Positions 52,104-59,205 of a DNA stretch of 64,000 bases are shown here, in pieces. The notes under the pieces are model-generated. The model was not told the origin of the DNA. It did not search any database and worked only from the letters and a program-made list of their open reading frames with translations. The stretch is from Streptococcus suis 10581 (GTDB taxonomy: Bacteria > Bacillota > Bacilli > Lactobacillales > Streptococcaceae), in contig ALKQ01000017.1 in NCBI GenBank assembly GCA_000440235.1, forward strand, positions 19,363 to 83,362, in the 5' to 3' direction. Position 1 is the stretch's first letter; each line of letters begins with the position of its first letter. The position numbers and the translations under genes are program-made.

Positions 52104-53007
52104 GATGAGTACCTCCAACAATTCTAAAGTATATATCTTTTAAAGATTCGGTTTCCTGATGAATACCGTAAATAGCATTTTCTTTAACTGATAATTTTTT
52201 TACAATTTCTGGAATATTGTCAAGTCTATCTACCTTAATATGGAACTCAGTATTCGAACATTTCAATATAGCCCCAAGATAGGACAGTTCTTCCAAGTCA
52301 TTTGGATGAAAATGTCCTTGAAATTGAACTATTTTTTCTGTTTTTTGAAGTGCATCTAAGTCACCACTTTGCAAGATACAACCGTTTTTTAGGATACCTA
52401 TACTATCTACCACTCCATCCATTCCATAAAGATAGTGAGTGCACATAATAATTGTAATACCTTCTTTTTTCAACTGTTTGATAAAACTATAAAATTCATC
52501 AATGGCCTCTGGATCCAAACCGGTCGTAGGTTCATCCAATATCAATACTTCTGGATTATGCAACATAGCTCTAGCGAGCATAACTTTTTGTCTGTTCCCT
52601 TTACTAAGACTCCCTATAACCATGTCTAGATACTGTTCTAACCGAAATAACTTTTTTAAAATACTTATTCTAGAGTCAATCTGACTATTGTCCATACCAT
52701 AAATTTCTCCCCAAATAGCCAGGTTCTCCTGAACAGTTAGGTTTTCGTAGAGATTGCCATCATTTTGAACACCAATACGTTGCAACAACTCTGTTCTGGA
52801 ATTTTCCGTCAGTATCATATCAAATAGTTTAACCGTTCCCTTATCAGGGTGTAATAACCCTAAAATAATTCGAATTAATGTCGTTTTTCCAGCACCATTT
52901 GGCCCAAGTAATGCAAAGACCTGACCTCGCTCAATTTTTATAGAAACATTATTAATGATACTTTTTGAACCAATTGTTTTCTGAATTCCATTTACTTCAA
53001 CAACCAT
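52084..53007 (-). CDS. ABC exporter ATPase, first gene of the sdp-linked operon
   Basis: 307 aa from ATG 53007 (AGGAGGGAATAAA upstream). Walker A GPNGAGKTT (about 38-46), signature LSKGNRQKVMLARAM (about 134, with SKGN in place of SGGQ as in drug-exporter ATPases), Walker B VLILDEPTTGLDP (about 156), H-loop IIMCTHYLYGM. A C-terminal extension of about 90 residues is typical of antibiotic/bacteriocin exporters. Transcribed from a consensus promoter with a palindromic operator; permease, sdpR and sdpI follow. Confidence 0.9.
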   Translation of the reverse strand: MVVEVNGIQKTIGSKSIINNVSIKIERGQVFALLGPNGAGKTTLIRIILGLLHPDKGTVKLFDMILTENSRTELLQRIGVQNDGNLYENLTVQENLAIWGEIYGMDNSQIDSRISILKKLFRLEQYLDMVIGSLSKGNRQKVMLARAMLHNPEVLILDEPTTGLDPEAIDEFYSFIKQLKKEGITIIMCTHYLYGMDGVVDSIGILKNGCILQSGDLDALQKTEKIVQFQGHFHPNDLEELSYLGAILKCSNTEFHIKVDRLDNIPEIVKKLSVKENAIYGIHQETESLKDIYFRIVGGTHHEELSN

Positions 53008-53092
53008 TTTATTCCCTCCTATACCTATAAGACCCATGAGAAATGAAGCATGCTCATGAAGAGAATTGAGATAGTAAAAAATTCATCGTCAG

Positions 53093-53144
53093 TATTTAGA
53101 AATATTTCTAAATAGAATTATACTCTGTTTTTATTGTTTGTCAA
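53093..53144 (-). promoter_or_regulatory. Consensus promoter and palindromic operator of the ABC-sdp operon
   Basis: On the minus strand TTGACA (53144-53139), 16 bases, TATAAT (53122-53117). The 22 bases at 53114-53093, right after the -10, form a perfect palindrome (half site TATTTAGAAAT). A related half site (TCTATTTAGAAAAT, 53172-53159) lies upstream of the -35. A repressor bound at both would bracket the promoter. Confidence 0.85.
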
Positions 53145-53177
53145 GAACTATTTCGATTATTTTCTAAATAGATTTCA

Positions 53178-53207
53178 AAAAAACAGACCACTCTTTATGG
53201 TCTGTCA
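53178..53207 (-). terminator. Terminator after cshA
   Basis: On the minus strand ACAGACCA pairs with TGGTCTGT around seven bases and is followed by TTTTTTT. Confidence 0.9.
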
Positions 53208-53215
53208 AATACGGC

Positions 53216-54787
53216 TTATCTCTCCCCTTTATTGCGAATCACAAAGCCTGTTTTCTTTTCACTTGATGTGCGTTGATGTGGTTTTTTATTATCTTGACGG
53301 CGGTTGTCACGCTTGAACTTGTCATCGCGACGGTTGCGGTCTCCACGGCGTCCTCCACGATCTCGGTTGCGGTCACCATCACGACGACCACTACGATCAC
53401 GGTCGCGACCACCACGGCCACCTTTGCCCTTGGCTTGACCAGGTGCAAACTTGAATGGCAGTGGTTTTTCACGCGCGATTTCCACTTCTGGCAAGCTATC
53501 TGGATCTTGTACGGTTAAACTGAGTACGTAGAGAGCAAGCTCTTCAGGGGTAAATTCAGTCGCCAGCTTGATTGCATCTTTCTTAAACTTATCAAAGTTT
53601 CCACGAATGGTCTCGTCTGCGAAGTCACGCTCAATCTTTTTCAGAGCAACTTTTTTCTTAGCTTCAAAAGCCTCTTCAGCTGTCGCAGGCTTGAGCCCCT
53701 TCATACGCTTCTTGGTCAACTCTTCGATAATGGCCAAGTAGCCCATCTCATTTGGCGAAACAAAGGTAATAGATTGACCTGATTGACCCGCACGACCTGT
53801 ACGACCGATACGGTGAACATAGCTTTCTGGGTCTTGTGGAATATCGTAGTTGTAGACATGTGTCACACCAGAAATATCCAAACCACGCGCCGCTACGTCC
53901 GTCGCAACAAGGACATCAATCTGGTCATTTTTAAAGTCACGAATAACACGAAGACGCTTATTCTGGTCCAAATCTCCGTGGATACCTTCTGCACGGAAAC
54001 CACGCAGTTTGAGTCCACGAGTCAATTCATCGACACGGCGTTTGGTACGACCGAAGACGATTGACAATTCTGGCTGGTCAACGTCCATAAGGCGAGTCAT
54101 GGTGTCAAATTTTTCATGTTCTTTGACACGGATATAGTATTGGTCCACGTTGACGTTGGTCAATTCCTTGGCCGCAATCTTAACGTGCTCAGGCTCTTTC
54201 ATGAACTTGACACCAATACGCTTGATTGGCTCAGGCATGGTCGCAGAAAATAGAAGGGTCTGGCGACTTGCTGGCACACGTTCGATGATGGCTTCAATAT
54301 CGTCCAAGAAGCCCATGTTGAGCATTTCATCTGCCTCATCAAGAATAAGGGTTTCAACGCCGTCAAGCTTGAGGGCTTTTCTCTTAATCAAGTCCAAGAG
54401 ACGACCTGGTGTACCAACAACAATGTGGGCACCAGAGCGAAGGGCCTTGATTTGTTTTTCAATGCTAGAACCACCGTAAACAGAGCGGACTTTCACACCC
54501 TTTTCACGACCAAATTTGAAGAGTTCTTCTTGACTTTGCACCGCCAACTCACGCGTTGGGGCAATAATCAAGGCTTGGACAGCTTGATTGTTGATGTCAA
54601 TCTTATTGAGGGTGGGCAGACCAAAGGCAGCTGTTTTACCAGTACCCGTCTGGGCTTGACCAATCACATCTTTACCCTCAAGAGCGAGAGGAATAGTCTG
54701 CTCCTGGATAGGTGACGGCGTTTCAAAACCAGCCTTCTCAACGGCAAGCAAAATGTCTTCTGATAGATTTAATTCAGTAAATTTCAA
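53216..54787 (-). CDS. cshA: DEAD-box RNA helicase CshA
   Basis: 523 aa. Motifs in order: Q-motif FETPSPIQEQTIP (about 21-33), AQTGTGKT (about 45), PTRELA, TPGRLLDL, DEADEML (about 150), SATMP (about 181), DVAARGLDISG (about 280) and HRIGRTGRAG (about 325). The C-terminal 70 residues are very rich in Arg, Gly and Asp (RGG-like), giving general RNA binding. Helps unwind mRNA for degradation and translation in the cold. A leader of roughly 110 bases precedes the ATG if TTATACT near 54895 is the -10, so translation control is possible. Confidence 0.95.
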   Translation of the reverse strand: MKFTELNLSEDILLAVEKAGFETPSPIQEQTIPLALEGKDVIGQAQTGTGKTAAFGLPTLNKIDINNQAVQALIIAPTRELAVQSQEELFKFGREKGVKVRSVYGGSSIEKQIKALRSGAHIVVGTPGRLLDLIKRKALKLDGVETLILDEADEMLNMGFLDDIEAIIERVPASRQTLLFSATMPEPIKRIGVKFMKEPEHVKIAAKELTNVNVDQYYIRVKEHEKFDTMTRLMDVDQPELSIVFGRTKRRVDELTRGLKLRGFRAEGIHGDLDQNKRLRVIRDFKNDQIDVLVATDVAARGLDISGVTHVYNYDIPQDPESYVHRIGRTGRAGQSGQSITFVSPNEMGYLAIIEELTKKRMKGLKPATAEEAFEAKKKVALKKIERDFADETIRGNFDKFKKDAIKLATEFTPEELALYVLSLTVQDPDSLPEVEIAREKPLPFKFAPGQAKGKGGRGGRDRDRSGRRDGDRNRDRGGRRGDRNRRDDKFKRDNRRQDNKKPHQRTSSEKKTGFVIRNKGER

Positions 54788-54959
54788 TGTTTTCTCTTTT
54801 CTAAAAGGCAGTGCGAAGCTACCTTATCTCACTTTTTTGTAACAATTATTTCCACTGGCAGCGAACTAACCAGTATCAGACTTGCAACTTACCTAGTATA
54901 ACACATTCTAAGCATAAAGGTTGGCTTTTGCCTTGAAAATTTAAAAAATGCGTTTTCAT

Positions 54960-54986
54960 GAAAAAAGGAGCTTTCGCTCCCCTTCT
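54960..54986 (-). terminator. Terminator after the PH-domain gene
   Basis: On the minus strand GGGAGC-GAAA-GCTCCT followed by TTTTTC; tetraloop hairpin. Confidence 0.85.
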
Positions 54987-54994
54987 TCAGAAAA

Positions 54995-55378
54995 TTATTT
55001 CAACAATACCGCTGCTGCAAGTGCCTGTTGAATTTGAATGACACTCTTATCACTCTTGAATTGGAGGGTTTCCGCTGGATCTGCCGCAGAAGAAATCCAA
55101 ATCTTGAGCTCCGCGTCCATATCAAAATGACCGGAGGTTTCGACCGTAAAGCGTGAAATCGACCGATAAGGAATTGATTTGTAAGACACCTTCTTGCCCG
55201 ACATGCCCTGCTTGTCCACCAAAATCAAGCGGTGTTCTGTGAAAACAATCAAATCGCGTACCAGGCTGAAAGCCATTTCTACTCGTTCGGTGTCTAGCAA
55301 AATGTCCGCCAGATCTTGTTCTACCTTGTTATTGTCCTTTTGGGAAGCATTGCCCATTAAACCTGAAAATAACCCCAT
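54995..55378 (-). CDS. Bacterial PH-domain protein
   Basis: 127 aa, soluble. MGLFSGLMGNASQKDNN leads into VEMAFSLVRDLIVFTEHRLILVDKQGMSGKKVSYKSIPYRSISRFTVETSGHFDMDAELKIWIS, which is the bacterial pleckstrin-homology (bPH) domain of the YvbH-like type, followed by a terminal helix (VIQIQQALAAAVLL). Function unknown; such proteins form oligomers near the membrane. Single-gene unit. Confidence 0.85.
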   Translation of the reverse strand: MGLFSGLMGNASQKDNNKVEQDLADILLDTERVEMAFSLVRDLIVFTEHRLILVDKQGMSGKKVSYKSIPYRSISRFTVETSGHFDMDAELKIWISSAADPAETLQFKSDKSVIQIQQALAAAVLLK

Positions 55379-55448
55379 GCGATAACTCCTTTTTCTAATT
55401 TTCTATTATTGTACCGAAAAACTTACAGGAAACAAAGTAAAAACCAGC

Positions 55449-57044
55449 CTATAATACAAGCCTCTCGTCAAACAAGCCTAGAAATTCTTCATTCTGCGAA
55501 TGGGTGACGACGATGACCAACTTATCCTCAATCTTGGACAAGGTTTCCGCAATTAAACTTTCATTTCTAGTATCTAAGCCCGTCGTTGGCTCATCAAATA
55601 ACAAGACTTCCGCATCACGATAGAGGGCTCTAGCTATATCAAACCGCCGCTCCTCCCCTCCCGATAATTGCTGGGCAGAGGATAGCAGGGTGGCGAAACC
55701 ATTTTCCTGTCGTTCAAACCAGTCTAGCAGACCAACCCTGCTCAAGCAAGTCAGCGCCTTTCTCTGATCCAAGGGACCAAACAGGCTCAGATTTTCCCCA
55801 ATACTAGCTGAGAAAATAGCCGTTTTTTGAGGAAGATAGTAGATTTTTCCAAAAACAGAGGTCTGTTCTAGGTCCGCAAGATTGGTCTGGTTGACCAAGA
55901 CCCGTCCCTCATCTGCTTTCTGAACACCCAGCAGCAGACGGAGTAAGGTCGTCTTCCCACTGCCGCTTTTGCCTAGAATGGCATATTTTCTATCGGTAAG
56001 AAAACGATAGGAAAACCTATCAAAGAGACGGTGATTGTGCTGCTCATAGGTAATCGTTTCCAAGCTGATGCTGTCAATGGTTTCAGTCAGTTCTTCCTTG
56101 GCTTCATTTTCCTGGAATTGCCCCTGCAAAATCGCCGTCAAATCTGCCACAACAGTCCGACTGGCCAGGTAATCCGTCACCAGTCCAGACATGGTCTGGA
56201 TAGGCCCCGCCACCGTTCCCATGAGGGTGGTCATGGCAATCAAGTCTGAAATCTTCAGCAGGCCTTGAAAGACAAAGATACCACCAATAACCCAGGAACC
56301 CGAATAAACCACACTACTCAAACCGTAGGACACGGCGTAGGTCTGAGATTGTTTTTTGGAAAAATGGTTGGCTCGCCTAGCATATTCCTGACTGGATGCT
56401 TGGAGTTTCTCCTCAAAAATCGGCGTAATGGTGCTGATTCGGATAAAGGTCAGAGAATGAACAAACTCACTAAAGAGCTTGAGATAGGCATTCTTCTCCG
56501 ACTGACTATCCTGAGTGGCATGAGCAAGGATGCGATTATTGATCAGGGGTGCTAGGAAAGGAATGAAGCACAAAGCCAGCATAATCAGCGTCATGGTCCC
56601 TTGCAAATAAAGGGCACCAATTAGTGAAAAGGTAAAGACAAGAAGACTGGTCAACATGGACAAGAGCGGTGTTAGATAACCATTTTCCAAGACATCCAAG
56701 TGGTTGACCAAAATGTGAATCTTGTCAGCACTCTTTTTGTCATCATTTCCTGAATCATCGCCAGCTGCGTAGACAGCCACCAGCTGATTGCGAGTCCTTT
56801 CCATGACACGATTAACCAACTTGGCCTTGAGATAACGAGGCAGGTAGTCAAAGTAGGTATCGCAGATGAAAAAGCCCACCGCTATGAGTGAACTGGTCAC
56901 AAATGCCTTTTGGTCACCGGACAGAGCCGCCTCTGAAACCCTAGCATAGACAAAACCTGTTGCTGCCAAAATCAGAGCATAGACAAGAGCTACCAAGACA
57001 TAAGCCAGCACCTCCGACTTACACTTTCTAAGGTAGTAAAACAT
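55449..57044 (-). CDS. Fused ABC exporter (membrane domain plus ATPase)
   Basis: 531 aa from ATG 57044 (GGAGG upstream; an ATG nine codons earlier lacks a ribosome site). Six transmembrane helices over about 1-290, then the nucleotide-binding domain: Walker A LGKSGSGKTTLLRLL (about 353-367), signature LSGGEERRFDIARAL (about 452), Walker B VLLFDEPTTGLDT (about 474), H-loop VVTHSQNEE. The form is a half-transporter that dimerises, like multidrug or lipid/peptide exporters. Unlinked to other transport genes; substrate unknown. Confidence 0.88.
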   Translation of the reverse strand: MFYYLRKCKSEVLAYVLVALVYALILAATGFVYARVSEAALSGDQKAFVTSSLIAVGFFICDTYFDYLPRYLKAKLVNRVMERTRNQLVAVYAAGDDSGNDDKKSADKIHILVNHLDVLENGYLTPLLSMLTSLLVFTFSLIGALYLQGTMTLIMLALCFIPFLAPLINNRILAHATQDSQSEKNAYLKLFSEFVHSLTFIRISTITPIFEEKLQASSQEYARRANHFSKKQSQTYAVSYGLSSVVYSGSWVIGGIFVFQGLLKISDLIAMTTLMGTVAGPIQTMSGLVTDYLASRTVVADLTAILQGQFQENEAKEELTETIDSISLETITYEQHNHRLFDRFSYRFLTDRKYAILGKSGSGKTTLLRLLLGVQKADEGRVLVNQTNLADLEQTSVFGKIYYLPQKTAIFSASIGENLSLFGPLDQRKALTCLSRVGLLDWFERQENGFATLLSSAQQLSGGEERRFDIARALYRDAEVLLFDEPTTGLDTRNESLIAETLSKIEDKLVIVVTHSQNEEFLGLFDERLVL

Positions 57045-57123
57045 GGGATAAGACCTCCAATCCATTTCCATTTATATAACTATAGTATATTATAATAATA
57101 CTTTTTTTGCAATGATAACAAAA

Positions 57124-57150
57124 TTAAAAAAAGCCAGGACTTGCCTGACT
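57124..57150 (-). terminator. Distal terminator downstream of prfC
   Basis: On the minus strand GTCAGG-CAAGT-CCTGGC (one G-U) followed by TTTTTTT. It is 270 bases beyond the prfC stop, after the direct repeats, so the prfC message would include them. Confidence 0.75.
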
Positions 57151-57176
57151 TCTTATGGTCTTAGATTGAATTAGTC

Positions 57177-57357
57177 GAAGATTGAACTTGAGGTTCATCG
57201 AAGCAACTTAACGAAGTTTTAGCTTGATTTTCAAAGCTGAATACTAACTTTAATACGCAAAGAAAATCAAGAATAAAACTAGGCAAGGAGCTGAAGATTG
57301 AACTTAAGGTTCATCGAAGCGACTTAACGAAGTTTTAACTTGATTTTCAAAGCTGAA
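57177..57357. repeat. Two 65-base direct repeats downstream of prfC
   Basis: 57177-57241 and 57293-57357 differ at only a few positions (both begin GAAGATTGAACTT and end GATTTTCAAAGCTGAA); the period is 116 bases. Each contains AACTTAACGAAGTT-like segments that can pair. They encode nothing obvious. Confidence 0.9.
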
Positions 57358-57378
57358 CAGCTGTAATCGGACTACCGT

Positions 57379-57421
57379 CAGTTCCCATCTCCCGATAGCA
57401 AACATCTCCCAGATGTTTGCT
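57379..57421. repeat. Modular-family linker and hairpin at the prfC stop
   Basis: TTCCCATCTCCCGAT (57382-57396) matches the linker seen at 28.4 kb. AGCAAACATCT-CCC-AGATGTTTGCT (57397-57421) is a perfect hairpin whose core TCTCCCAGA is shared with the hairpin at 63939-63961. The last base pairs include the prfC stop codon. Confidence 0.7.
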
Positions 57422-58964
57422 ACATCTTCTCTTCCAGCGCCACATCTGGATACTTGTCCGCAAACCAGCGGAGGGCGAAGTCGTTTTCAAAGAGGAAGAC
57501 TGGTTGGTCAAAGCGATCTTTGGCGAGAATATTACGGCTTGAAGACATCCGTTCATCCAGGTCTTCTGGCTTGATCCAACGGACTGTCTTTTTACCCATT
57601 GGGGTCATAACCACTTCAGCATTGTACTCGCCTTCCATGCGGTGTTTGAAAACTTCAAACTGGAGCTGACCAACGGCACCAAGCATATACTCGCCTGTCT
57701 GGTAGTTCTTGTAGAGCTGGATAGCTCCTTCTTGCACCAGCTGCTCGATTCCCTTGTGGAAGGATTTTTGTTTCATGACATTTTTAGCAGACACTTTCAT
57801 GAAAATTTCAGGGGTAAAGGTCGGTAGCGGTTCGAACTCAAACTTGTTCTTGCCTACGGTCAAGGTATCTCCTACCTGATAGGTCCCTGTATCGTAAACC
57901 CCGATAATGTCCCCCGCTACTGCATTTTCCACATTCTCACGGCTTTCTGCCATGAACTGCGTCACGTTGGACAACTTAGCCCCCTTGCCTGTACGAGGCA
58001 GGTTGACCGCCATGCCGCGTTCAAATTCGCCCGAAACCACACGGACAAAGGCAATGCGGTCGCGGTGACGAGGGTCCATGTTAGCTTGGATTTTGAAAAC
58101 AAAGCCTGAAAAGTCTTTGTTGAGTGGATCAATGACATCACCAGTTGTCGTCTTGTGTCCATGTGGCTCTGGAGCAAATTCCAAGAAGGTATCAAGGAAG
58201 GTCTGCACACCAAAGTTGGTCAGGGCTGAGCCGAAGAAAACAGGTGTCAAGTCGCCGTCCAAAATCGCCTGTTCTGAAAATTCATTCCCAGCTTCCGCCA
58301 GAAGTTCAATATCATCGAGAACTTGTGCATAAAATGGGTTAGAACCAAAGAGTTTGTCACCCTCGTCCAAGCTTGCAAAACGCTCATCACTACGGTAGAG
58401 TTCCAAGCGTTTGTTATGGAGGTCATAGAGTCCCTCGAAGGATTTCCCCATACCAATCGGCCAGTTCATCGGGTAGCTAGCAATGCCCAAGACTTCTTCC
58501 AATTCCTGCAGCAAATCCAGGGGCTCACGACCGTCACGGTCCAACTTGTTGATGAAGGTAAAGACTGGGATATTGCGGTGTTTCACAACCTCAAAGAGTT
58601 TTTTAGTCTGGGCCTCGATACCCTTGGCAGAGTCCACCACCATGACAGCCGCATCCACCGCCATCAAGGTCCGATAGGTATCCTCAGAGAAGTCCTCGTG
58701 CCCTGGTGTATCTAGGATATTGACCCGCTTGCCCGCGTAGTCAAACTGCATAACAGACGAGGTAACAGAGATACCACGCTGCTTCTCGATATCCATCCAG
58801 TCAGACTTGGCAAAGTTACCAGTCTTTTTCCCCTTTACCGTACCAGCCTCACGAATTTCGCCACCAAAATAGAGCAACTGCTCAGTAATAGTGGTCTTAC
58901 CCGCGTCCGGGTGAGAGATAATCGCAAAGGTGCGGCGTTTCTTGATTTCTTCTTGTAGTGACAT
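57420..58964 (-). CDS. prfC: Peptide chain release factor 3
   Basis: 514 aa GTPase that recycles RF1/RF2 after termination. G1 [16 protein letters not shown] (about 17-32), G2 region [10 protein letters not shown] (about 62-71), G3 [14 protein letters not shown] (about 84), G4 [10 protein letters not shown] (about 138), then domain II and C-terminal RF3-specific sequence ([21 protein letters not shown]). Start [15 protein letters not shown]. Single gene; the stop codon is part of a repeat-family hairpin. Confidence 0.96.
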   Translation of the reverse strand: MSLQEEIKKRRTFAIISHPDAGKTTITEQLLYFGGEIREAGTVKGKKTGNFAKSDWMDIEKQRGISVTSSVMQFDYAGKRVNILDTPGHEDFSEDTYRTLMAVDAAVMVVDSAKGIEAQTKKLFEVVKHRNIPVFTFINKLDRDGREPLDLLQELEEVLGIASYPMNWPIGMGKSFEGLYDLHNKRLELYRSDERFASLDEGDKLFGSNPFYAQVLDDIELLAEAGNEFSEQAILDGDLTPVFFGSALTNFGVQTFLDTFLEFAPEPHGHKTTTGDVIDPLNKDFSGFVFKIQANMDPRHRDRIAFVRVVSGEFERGMAVNLPRTGKGAKLSNVTQFMAESRENVENAVAGDIIGVYDTGTYQVGDTLTVGKNKFEFEPLPTFTPEIFMKVSAKNVMKQKSFHKGIEQLVQEGAIQLYKNYQTGEYMLGAVGQLQFEVFKHRMEGEYNAEVVMTPMGKKTVRWIKPEDLDERMSSSRNILAKDRFDQPVFLFENDFALRWFADKYPDVALEEKM

Positions 58965-59109
58965 AATGTTTCCTTTTCTTTTTCTTATTCTTTTTTTTGA
59001 TACATAGCAGAGCTGAGCTCTTATCCTATTCGATTTACATTGGATTCATCCTTATTCTTTACTAGACAACTCTCTTATTATATCGGAAATAAGGGAATTT
59101 TTCAAACTA

Positions 59110-59137
59110 TTGAAGAATAGGTCTACAGACCTATACT
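59110..59137 (+). promoter_or_regulatory. P-type ATPase promoter with palindrome in the spacer
   Basis: TTGAAG (59110-59115), 16 bases, TATACT (59132-59137). The spacer is filled by ATAGGTCT-AC-AGACCTAT (59117-59134), a perfect 18-base palindrome. A bound dimeric regulator would act directly on polymerase binding. Confidence 0.7.
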
Positions 59138-59205
59138 ATTGTATTATAAATGTGTTACAATAAGTATGAGATGTATTCTATATACTAGAAAAGAAAGATA
59201 AAATA

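Larger units (their letters stand above)
57072..57419. other. 348-bp gap between prfC and the fused ABC gene
   Basis: No gene. It holds a terminator (57124-57150), two copies of a 65-base direct repeat (57177-57241 and 57293-57357), and at its right end a linker plus hairpin of the modular family running into the prfC stop. Confidence 0.75.

Noticed and set aside
49709-53092. SdpC-like toxin or bacteriocin precursor near sdpRI
   Set aside because: No secreted precursor or double-glycine leader was found in any frame between azoR and cshA.
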